NCBI GenBank assembly: GCA_016709335.1
Contig: JADJNC010000046.1
Coordinates: 1-7,443 of the forward strand
DNA length: 7,443 bases
DNA from: Candidatus Propionivibrio dominans
GTDB lineage: Bacteria; Pseudomonadota; Gammaproteobacteria; Burkholderiales; Rhodocyclaceae
Reading direction: 5' to 3'
The notes beneath the pieces are model-generated. The model ran no database searches. It saw nothing but the letters and a program-made list of their open reading frames with translations, and was not told the DNA's origin. Shown here piece by piece: positions 1-6,339 of the stretch (positions are counted from its first letter, which is position 1; every line of letters begins with the position of its first letter). Made by a program: the position numbers and the translations under genes.

Positions 1-74
1 TTGACTAAGATATAAGAATGTGATCCACTCCCAGGCTTTTCGCATCTGCTATCACTATTGCCATTTATTTTCAT
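1..74 (-). CDS. Family A DNA polymerase, resumed motif A (partial, runs off the window)
   Basis: After an interruption of the polymerase gene, codons from 58 onward read IVIADAKSL and, after removing one G of the run at 30-32, EWITFLYLSQ to the window edge. The joined IADAKSLEWITFLYLSQ corresponds to polymerase motif A (the catalytic Asp and the following LE of the DxxxLE signature in family A enzymes), exactly what should follow the CASRY block at 265-251. Possible starts if this is a separate polypeptide are ATG at 74-72, which needs one extra base before 58, or ATG at 64-62, already in the IVIADAK frame. If the gene is spliced, this is the second exon. Only about 24 residues are visible. 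Confidence 0.7.
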   Translation of the reverse strand, partial: MKINGNSDSRCEKPGSGSHSYILV

Positions 75-250
75 TTAAAAGATAATATTTCTTCCTGCTT
101 CTTCTAATAAATCAGAGATGCTATCAGGTGCATTTTGTTGAACACTCTTTCACCTTGTAATACTTTGTCTTCGAATTTGTGCTCTATATAAAAGTTTGTT
201 AATTAAAGTTTGATTAATCCTTATTATAATTTTCTAGGCATTATCATGGA
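65..250 (-). other. Interruption in the DNA polymerase gene (intron, split-gene spacer or insertion)
   Basis: Family A polymerases have only a few residues between the block matching CASRY (265-251) and motif A (IVIADAKSLEW, 58-25). Here about 185 AT-rich bases with several stops lie between them; in the CASRY frame there are TAA codons at 226, 223 and 205 and more near 80-65. I looked for the conserved P7-type elements of a group I intron and did not find a convincing set, and the length is short for one. There are no terminal repeats that I can see. A split polymerase with a small gene between its parts fits the TAAATG junction at 77-72 best, but is unproven. Confidence 0.5.
75..202 (-). 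CDS. Possible small ORF inside the polymerase interruption
   Basis: This stretch has protein-like reading potential: NFYIEHKFEDKVLQGER in one frame (about 196-146), then, assuming one missing base near 145, VQQNAPDSISDLLEEAG and RNIIF to TAA at 77-75. That stop is immediately followed by ATG 74 (TAAATG), where the polymerase may resume. No ATG, and no ribosome site with normal spacing, precedes it, and it needs a frame correction, so it may be only chance. If real, it would be a peptide of about 40 residues of unknown function between two parts of the polymerase gene. Confidence 0.25.
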
Positions 251-1386
251 GTATCGAGAGGCACAATATTGTTTGCAATTTCCTGGCATGTTTTGCTGGT
301 TGGGTTTTGTTGCACTAAGTCTGCCTGTTCTTGCAACACATTGGTTAAGCAATCCATGCACAATTGAATTGGCCCATGAATGCTCTCGCATAAGTTTTGG
401 TATTCCTCGATAATAAGTTCCTTGGAGCTTTGCGATGCCTCTCCTAGCAAGAAGGTTATCAATGATTGTTCTAACTCGTCCAGAAGTTTGAAGGTTTCGT
501 AAGGTGTCTTCATCTGTTTTCCATTGTCCTTCTTTCTTTAGTTCTGTACCACGTAAGGAGCAATAAGTTGAGGAAGTTCATATAGCTTAGGGAATTTCTT
601 GTACTTCACTAGTCCAACCCGCTCTCCTGTTTTGTACACTCCGATTGGGAGGGAGATTTCATCTTCAATGGTGCCGCCATATAGCATACAAGAGATGTGA
701 GTAGGAGAAGCAAGATTGATGGGAACATCAACAAACTCAGAAAGAATAGCCCTATCCAGGGCAGCACACTCTTCATCGAGTCTATCTGCTTCCTTCTCTG
801 AAGCTTCCGTATCATATTTATATCCATTATATTCCATCTCTTCTAAGACAAGTAAATCATAACATTGCATTCTGAATAAGATATATTTATCTTTATTTTC
901 AGGCTTCTCAAACTCTTGTTTTTGTACAAGATATAAATTATACGTTAAGTTTACATCTTGTGCAAGATATGTTTTAAGTTCTTCAATAGGGACAGCATCT
1001 GTATCAATTCCCTTATCCCAATAGTTAAGTTTGATTGTATCAATCTTATGCCCTAGTCCACGTCTAGCACAGGATTCTTCCAGGCTAGGGTAATGATTCT
1101 TCTGGTTAGAGAGAATGAACTCAGCTAATTGGCAGTCCCAGATAGGAGTGCGAATAGGAATGATACACCCAATATTCCGTAGCCAATGAATATCAAATTT
1201 GATATGAAATCCGATAATAAGTTTTGCTTTTTTAATTCTAGTACTAATACTGGCGTGATTAATATGAGTAAAAGTATCATAATCTGAATTGTTACCGTAG
1301 CCGCCGAGGACAAACTTGTTACGGGTATCAAATGGGTCACCTTTATTTGAAATGGTTGTTTCTACGTCAATGGCAAATTCATTCAT
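224..1386 (-). CDS. Family A DNA polymerase, exonuclease and first part of polymerase domain
   Basis: Replicative DNA polymerase of the Pol I/T7 gp5 type. The start is ATG 1386, overlapping the previous gene. The N-terminal 3'-5' exonuclease has the DEDDy motifs: Exo I IDVET (D7, E9), Exo II GFHIKFDIHWL (D65) and Exo III YLAQD (Y140, D144), so proofreading looks intact. INLASPTHISCMLYGG (223-238) begins the polymerase thumb region. A TAA at 540-538 follows PYVVQN, but one missing base at 555-556 restores LRGTELKKEGQWKTDEDTL in the next frame. This runs on through LARRGIAKLQGTYYRGIPKL and HGLLNQCVARTGRLSATKPN to QNMPGNCKQYCASRY, ending near 251, and meets TAA at 226-224. Motif A is therefore missing from this part and resumes at 74-1. 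The coding region leaves the window, so motifs B and C cannot be checked. Confidence 0.88.
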
Positions 1387-1550
1387 CTAATTTCTGTAAA
1401 GCTACATTAATAAATCTTTTCTTATCAAAGAATTGATTCCATTCAATCATTTGGTTAGCCAAGTCATTGATGAGTCTTGACTTCTCTTCAAAGGGAATTT
1501 GTGCATTTCCTGAATAACTTCGCAATTGTCATTGCTTCATAATCTTTCAC
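1379..1550 (-). CDS. Small protein of about 57 residues between helicase and polymerase
   Basis: Starts at GTG 1550, which has AGGAG at 1561-1557, six bases upstream, and reads VKDYEAMTIAKL. After one apparent extra base near 1513-1517 it continues as SGNAQIPFEEKSRLINDLAN, then QMIEWNQFFDKKRFINVALQ, and KLDE to TGA at 1381-1379. It is acidic/basic mixed and probably helical, with no motif that I recognise. The end overlaps the polymerase start by eight bases (ATGAATGA), so the two are probably co-translated. Support comes from the strong ribosome site, the snug fit between neighbours and the protein-like composition of both halves. A function in replication is only suggested by position. It could be a polymerase- or helicase-associated accessory factor, or an unrelated small early protein. 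Confidence 0.6.
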
Positions 1551-1563
1551 GTAGGTCTCCTAC
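1551..1563 (-). promoter_or_regulatory. Small hairpin enclosing the ribosome site of the 57-residue gene
   Basis: On the coding strand GTAGG-AGA-CCTAC is a perfect five-base-pair inverted repeat with a three-base loop. It contains the AGGAG ribosome site, begins at the last base of the helicase stop codon, and ends directly before the GTG start at 1550. Folded, it would hide the ribosome site; a ribosome finishing the helicase would open it. This predicts translational coupling of the small gene to the helicase. The stem is short and its stability was not calculated. Confidence 0.4.
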
Positions 1564-2786
1564 TATCTTTTATAATCCAAATATCTAGCTATGTCAGGTT
1601 GAATAATAACATCAACTTTCCCATGCCTAAGAGCAGGCTTAGAATCCATATCACCCATGAGCTTATTCTTTGAAGCATGTAGGTGACGAATGAATTCAAA
1701 TCCATCTTGATGTGTTGCTCCTATACCAAGAATCCAATCTGCTTCTGCTTGCTTTGCTGTTTTAGCGTTGGATACATTTTCCATTGTTAGCCATTTCTTA
1801 CCTTCAGCAGTACCATCTGCCTGGGTTACACCTATCACAGGGCAATATGTTTTAGCAAGTTCTCTAGCCCAGATGTAGATAGATCCCAACCGTAAATCTT
1901 CGCGGTCACCTAAGAAACCTTTGATTTTATCTATCTGATCGAAGATTATAGCAGAAGGTTTATACTTTTTGCAATAGCTTTCTACATCAGACTTAGATGT
2001 TGTAGCAGAATCAATAAGTTTTATTTTACCTTTAGTTTTTGTATTGTACTCCGTGTTTGCTCTGGTTCTGTTAGCAAAAAGCTCAGGTAACGTGCACCCC
2101 AAGACTGCCTGGAATATTCTGATTTGGACTTTTTTCCTTCTTCTTCGTTGTTGAACCAGAGTATAGGGCCTTGATCTTCGGAAAGTTGCTCAGAGAAATA
2201 TGTAACTTCTGCTTTGCAAGAAAAGTAGTCTTGCCTGTTTCAGGTCTAGCGAAGATAAATCCGAAATCCCCTTGTCTAAGAGATCCGAAGATTTCGTTAA
2301 GGTTTGTAGTCGCCATCTAAGTCCTGGTTTTGATGTGGTTTTCATATAGTTCCTCTAAATTGTCTGAAACAAAGGTGTTTTCTTCTACAATTGCTTCATC
2401 AGTGTGTTCTGTTATTAGAGAAGATAGCTCTAGAAACGATTTCTTGCCCTCTGTAACGTCGATTGCAGCTAAAGCTATAGTGTGGGCTAGGTTACGCTGT
2501 TTAATCGTCTCTAGAAGCTCTAGCACCATTTCTGGAGCTATTTCTATTTTAAGAAGATTGTTCAGAATAATATCGTAAGCTGGATCTTCGTTAGTATTAC
2601 TTAAAACATAGAAACAATAGCCGTCTAACGTGGCATCCTTGAGATAAGTAGTCATCAATTTATCAAGGAGTTCATAAAGAACCGTTAGTTCTCTTTCTTC
2701 TTTTTTAATTTTAATATATTGTCTATATTTTAAGTAATATTCGTAGTTAAAAGTATTGGTAGTATATTTAGTTCTGGTCTTATCAT
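1563..2786 (-). CDS. Replicative DNA helicase (DnaB/gp4-like), broken by five apparent indels
   Basis: RecA-fold hexameric helicase that unwinds DNA at the phage fork, without a primase domain. From ATG 2786 (MIRPELNILPILLTT) an alpha-helical N-terminal region runs through YYLKYRQYIKIKKEERE, DPAYDIILNN and LETIKQRNLAHTIALAAID to FVSDNLEELYE. The ATPase core follows: PGLRWRL, LNEIFGSLRQGDFGF, Walker A ARPETGKTTFL, GPILWFNNEEEGKK, VQIRIFQAVLG, Walker B SAIIFDQIDKIKG, then VIGVTQADGTAEGK and HLHASKNKLMGD. The family sequence changes frame at about 2739-2741 (base missing), 2328-2331 (extra), 2303-2305 (missing), 2213-2215 (missing) and 2130-2135 (missing), all at runs of A on the coding strand. 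Corrected length is about 408 residues. The stop TAG at 1565 lies against the ribosome site of the next gene. The gene lies between primase and polymerase, as in T7-like replication cassettes. No clear Shine-Dalgarno precedes 2786, so coupling to the primase is likely. Confidence 0.86.
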
Positions 2787-3535
2787 TATTATTATTAATA
2801 TAATTAGTTATAATATCTATAGGATAATCTTTAGGATCTTTTCTGTAACTACATTATACACATTAAATCCAAGAAGTCTAGCTTTTTCTGCAAATTTAAT
2901 TGATTCTTTTCTTTTATCATAATCAAGCCAGATGATTAGGGAGTGTTGTAGAAGGGGGATAGGCGTACTAAACGCTTAGTGGTAATGACCGACCCAAACA
3001 AAGGAGAGCATTGTTCTACCTGGGATGCTTTAATAGCAGAGATGATGTCTTCTACAAGAACTAGGGTGGATGATTTATTTCCTAATGTATAAACAATTTC
3101 CTCTATCTTACCTTTAGTAATCCATTTGGGGTATCCTTCTATTCCAAAATATCGCATTTGCCATGCTACTAGTTCTCCCTCAATAAAGTAAGGGAAGATG
3201 AGGGATTCTTTAGAGTCAGACCATAGGATGTTGTGTTTCTTAATTGTGTTAATGGATAGTTCATATTGTTCCAGCCATGCTAAGGCGTGGCGTGGAATGT
3301 CTATAGTACAATCATAGGGCAATGGTGGGGTTTCTTGAATGTCTATCTTAACATCTCTGGATTGATAGGATAATATTCTATTAGGGTTGGTGTAATAACC
3401 ACAACTCCAACACCATTGATGGCCGTCAGAGTATGTGGCTAAATTATCCCCTTTGTTATCGGAACCCTGAGACTGGCATCGTGGGCACGGCCCGTTTTTT
3501 AGGTGGGAGCTTTGGGACGATTGGGTGTAGGATAT
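2723..3535 (-). CDS. T7-like DNA primase (zinc ribbon plus TOPRIM), with frame breaks and unresolved start
   Basis: Primase that makes RNA primers for lagging-strand synthesis. The N-terminal zinc-binding domain reads HLKNGPCPRCQSQGSDN, then YSDGHQWCWSCGYY, giving CxxC pairs at 3487-3476 and 3412-3401 as in T7 gp4. It continues through PYDCTIDIPRHALAWL, LIFPYFIEGELVAWQMRYF and GYPKWITKG to the TOPRIM signatures LVLVEDIISAIKAS, PLFGS and LIIWLDYDKRKE, and the typical end TEKDPKDYP. The frame breaks at CCC 2939-2941 (one base missing, producing a false stop at 2936) and at the T4 run 2839-2842 (one missing). No ATG, GTG or TTG lies in frame between the stop at 3571 and 3322, so the start is uncertain: an ATT/ATA codon, a lost start, or fusion to the 287-residue protein. 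The end at 2723 assumes the helicase's first break; it then overlaps the helicase start by about 60 bases. Confidence 0.8.
2785..2796. repeat. Short ATT/AAT triplet repeat at the helicase start
   Basis: Four ATT units on the plus strand (AAT on the coding strand) directly precede and overlap the helicase ATG. In the primase frame they encode an Asn run. It is a low-complexity tract with no evident function; it leaves the helicase start without a recognisable Shine-Dalgarno sequence. Confidence 0.5.
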
Positions 3536-4319
3536 CTTGGAATTTTTTGTAGAAATAGCCGTTCTTAATTAGTTGTGTATAATAGTTTTTTTCGTATACA
3601 TGGTCTGAAGTGTTTAGATATGTAAGACTATTTAGGATATTGAATGGGCCATATTGCCCATGACCATGGCCATGTTCGGGAATAAACCCACGAACATCAT
3701 ATTTATCTGGAAGATCTTCAAAGTATTGTGAAGGATTTACAAATGCGTTAATAATTAGATTGGTATATTTAGATAGATGAGACCATTTAAGTAAATACAT
3801 ATTTTCATTGTGACTCTTTTTTAACATTTCATATGTGTAATATTCATTAGTTAAGGGTTGATAATGTATTAGTCTAATCATGGTAAGATAAATAGAATAA
3901 ATAAAAGCATTCTTAGACCAAATATTATCCCCCATAACTGCGTAACATTGTAAATATTTATTTCTTGGAATATCTATTTCAATGATTGAAGAGGGTTTTG
4001 TACCTTGTTTTGCACAGAATTCGTTAAAGGTGTTAAGATTACTTAACAGTTGTTTTTTCTTATCCAAGTCACAAACAATTAACACACAATTTTGTTGTTG
4101 TGCTTCTGGTTTCTTGAGAATGGTATTGTCGTATGAGATACGATGTCCAATAAAAGAATCAATGATGTAATCTTTACATGTTCCTGCATTATAGAATGGA
4201 TGAAATGTTTTATTATCAGGGGTGTAAGCTTTTACCCATGACCAGAAAGGTTGGTTCTTTTGATATATGTTGTTATTATATTGATGAAAATATATACCAC
4301 TATCGTGAGGTAATTGCAT
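3456..4319 (-). CDS. Protein of unknown function downstream of the ATP-grasp gene
   Basis: Intact frame of 287 residues that I do not recognise. The ATG at 4319 lies inside the end of the GATase/ATP-grasp gene (20-base overlap) and has AAAGG nine bases upstream, so it is probably co-translated with it. The protein is rich in Tyr, Asn and aromatic residues, with no signal peptide or clear membrane segment. Landmarks are FWSWVKAYTPD near 25, PFYNAGTCKDYIIDSFIGHR (41-60), VLIVCDLDKKK (79-89), a His-Gly run HGHGHG (216-221), and a basic proline-rich tail PKLPPKKR (269-276). The tail region overlaps, in another frame, the zinc-ribbon codons of the primase. One extra base in the A6 run at 3495-3500 would instead join this frame to the primase and make a fusion. 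Position suggests a job with the amide-ligase pair or with the primase, but no function can be assigned. Confidence 0.8.
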   Translation of the reverse strand: MQLPHDSGIYFHQYNNNIYQKNQPFWSWVKAYTPDNKTFHPFYNAGTCKDYIIDSFIGHRISYDNTILKKPEAQQQNCVLIVCDLDKKKQLLSNLNTFNEFCAKQGTKPSSIIEIDIPRNKYLQCYAVMGDNIWSKNAFIYSIYLTMIRLIHYQPLTNEYYTYEMLKKSHNENMYLLKWSHLSKYTNLIINAFVNPSQYFEDLPDKYDVRGFIPEHGHGHGQYGPFNILNSLTYLNTSDHVYEKNYYTQLIKNGYFYKKFQDILHPIVPKLPPKKRAVPTMPVSGFR

Positions 4320-6339
4320 TTTTAATTGCCTTTATATAATTGTTAAGAGTTGTGCCTTCAAGTCCAGGAGCAGTGTTTACTTCTAAGAGATAAAATTGGT
4401 TGTAATGCTTGTTGTATATAAGATCTACGGCACCGAAATCAAGATGGAGTGCCTTAATTGCACTGAGGGATAGAACTTTTGCTTCATCTGGTACTTTGAA
4501 GTTGTCTCGACAATAGACCCATCCAGTTGTGTGGTTACGAACAGAGGTGTCAATTTCTCCATCATACTCTTTAAGTTTTCGTTTGATTTGTGCATCAATT
4601 ACTTCTCCATTGAATACGTGAACCCTACACTCATATGTTTTCTTTACATACTTTGTATAGAGTTGTGCCGTTGGCACGGGTTCATCCTTGTTAGATGGAT
4701 TCCAAATGGTAATGCCTTGTCCACTATGCCCCGTCAGGGTGGCCCTAGCTACCACGAGGGGCCAGGTCTTAGCAACATCAGGGTCAGTAGTCCATTCAAC
4801 TGTGGATAAATTGTTTTCCTTGAATTTCTGAAAAGATTTTAATTTATTATTAGCAGCAAATCTATTTCTATTCAATACATGGGGATGATCCTTATATAAT
4901 AGTTGATTGCTTCCGTAATAAATAAATAAATCTGTGGGATATGTTTTAAAAGAAGTAATTTTCCTAAAGCATCGAACACCTGCTGCTACCAGTCCTTCTT
5001 TTAATGCTTTGGCAGATTTGCTTGCCATCCTGTAAGGGACAATTATTACACGCTTAATCATGTTTCTTTCTCCAGTACAATCAGGACAAACCAAAGCAGT
5101 TACGGATTGATCGGAAATCCACACAGAACTTTTAGGAAGATCTGCATATTTAACGTTAATACTACATACATCACACTCCAGTGGGAATTTATCCGAGAGC
5201 CACATGTTCTCCTCAATGATTACATCATTCATAGAAATTTGGAAATTCTTTATTTCTATGGGATTTTTTAAGAAAATCTTAACTTTGTTTTCTGTTAAAC
5301 AAAGAGACATAACAGTTGCTTCAATCACCGTGCTAAATTCAAATGAATCAAATAAAGCTTTCTTCATATACATTTCACAAACAATAAAAGGAACATCAAC
5401 ATTTATCATGTTAAGTGTAACTTTATATCCTTTTCTATTTGGTGTTTCTTCGTATGAATCAATGGTACATAAAAGAGAATCAGTGGATTTAATTTTATCT
5501 AAAGCATCTTGTGGTGTTTTAAAGTCGTCGGTAGAAAAGTAATGGGTTTCTTTCGTGTCGTTAATCCCCTGCGTAGTAGTCCCATAACTGTTCGTACCAG
5601 GTTGCTGTTGGGTTGCTGGTAAGAAGATCTTTTTTTTTAACTCTACTTTCTCTGTTTTATATAAGATTTTATCTTCCATATTAATGTAATATGGAACCAT
5701 TTCTTCAAAGTGACAAGTGGATTTAATAGTTTGATTGTTACGTTTAGCAATCCAATAGGCTAAAGAATCTTCTGATGAAATAATAAAGCAATCATTTGTT
5801 TCACTAACATAGAGAGGACGTAGAGAATTACGCATGAAATTTAAACGTTTCTTTTCTACGTCATACCAAATCATTGCATAAGATCCTTCAATTTCTGAAA
5901 AGATTTCATAAGGATCTTCTCTATTTGCAAGTTCATTGGTAATTGCTGCACTATCTACAGTAGCTTCTGAACAAAAGGATTTGTAATTAGAAATCATTCC
6001 ATTATGAATGAGACAAATCTTGTTGTCCTTATCCCAGAATGGGTGAGCACTCTTACTATCTTTCTCTCCATGTGTAGCCTTTCTGTTGTGCCCAATCATG
6101 AAGTGATAGGAGTTATAACCTTTCTTACAAAATGCATCAAATTCTTCGTCATTGATAAACGTATTAGCATCTTGTGCTGCTTTAATGATGTCAATGTTAC
6201 CATATTTGTTTACACCGAATGCTCCTGTAGCATCGGTGCCTCTAACAGCATTTGCATAGAGCATTTGCTTAAAGATTTCAATGTGTGGTTGAAAGAAACC
6301 ATTAGGTTGTTTAGCGATAATTCCAATGATGCCGCACAT
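4300..6339 (-). CDS. Class II glutamine amidotransferase fused to ATP-grasp ligase
   Basis: Intact 679-residue bifunctional enzyme. Residues 1 to about 235 are an Ntn-type class II amidotransferase: MCGIIGII puts the nucleophilic Cys at position 2, followed by RGTDATG (33-39), HNRKATHG (84-91), HNGMISNY (112-119) and an Asp at 129, all as in GlmS/PurF/AsnB glutaminases. It should hydrolyse glutamine and release ammonia. A Gln/Thr-rich linker leads to a beta-rich middle domain (about 273-385) and a probable zinc ribbon, CDVC (389-392) and CPDC (418-421). Residues about 427-679 are an ATP-grasp domain: LVVARATLTGHSGQGI, YECRVHVFNGEVID, DFGAVDLIY (634-642) and FYLLEVNTAPGLEG (649-662), where D639, E653 and N655 are the likely Mg sites. 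The inferred reaction is ATP activation of a carboxylate and its amidation with ammonia or an amine. The gene is coupled to the upstream amidoligase by TAATG and overlaps the next gene by 20 bases. The substrate is unknown. Confidence 0.9.
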   Translation of the reverse strand: MCGIIGIIAKQPNGFFQPHIEIFKQMLYANAVRGTDATGAFGVNKYGNIDIIKAAQDANTFINDEEFDAFCKKGYNSYHFMIGHNRKATHGEKDSKSAHPFWDKDNKICLIHNGMISNYKSFCSEATVDSAAITNELANREDPYEIFSEIEGSYAMIWYDVEKKRLNFMRNSLRPLYVSETNDCFIISSEDSLAYWIAKRNNQTIKSTCHFEEMVPYYINMEDKILYKTEKVELKKKIFLPATQQQPGTNSYGTTTQGINDTKETHYFSTDDFKTPQDALDKIKSTDSLLCTIDSYEETPNRKGYKVTLNMINVDVPFIVCEMYMKKALFDSFEFSTVIEATVMSLCLTENKVKIFLKNPIEIKNFQISMNDVIIEENMWLSDKFPLECDVCSINVKYADLPKSSVWISDQSVTALVCPDCTGERNMIKRVIIVPYRMASKSAKALKEGLVAAGVRCFRKITSFKTYPTDLFIYYGSNQLLYKDHPHVLNRNRFAANNKLKSFQKFKENNLSTVEWTTDPDVAKTWPLVVARATLTGHSGQGITIWNPSNKDEPVPTAQLYTKYVKKTYECRVHVFNGEVIDAQIKRKLKEYDGEIDTSVRNHTTGWVYCRDNFKVPDEAKVLSLSAIKALHLDFGAVDLIYNKHYNQFYLLEVNTAPGLEGTTLNNYIKAIKNAITSR

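Noticed and set aside
100..160. R-xxx-K...Y pattern in ERVFNKMHLIASLIY resembling the polymerase O-helix (motif B)
   Set aside because: It lies before motif A, the spacing is one residue too long, no Gly follows the Tyr and a stop codon follows instead; chance resemblance.
65..250. Classic group I intron with homing endonuclease
   Set aside because: Too short, no HNH/LAGLIDADG/GIY-YIG motif and no convincing conserved P7-type elements; kept only as one of several explanations.
538..540. Stop codon suggesting a stand-alone exonuclease of 282 residues instead of a full polymerase
   Set aside because: The next frame immediately continues with family A polymerase sequence (GTELKKEGQWKTDEDTL through TGRLSATKPN), so the stop is a frame artefact.
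2083..2786. Three or more separate small helicase-like genes
   Set aside because: The pieces are consecutive segments of one helicase with expected motif order; joining them at A-runs gives one normal-length protein.
3654..3671. HGHGHG as an artificial His tag or vector contamination
   Set aside because: It is embedded in a continuous natural-looking protein with matching base composition and no vector sequence.
5204..5542. Plus-strand open frames opposite the GATase/ATP-grasp gene (also 6004-6342, 4531-4809, 2330-2578)
   Set aside because: They lack ribosome sites and recognisable motifs and lie opposite well-supported minus-strand genes; shadows.
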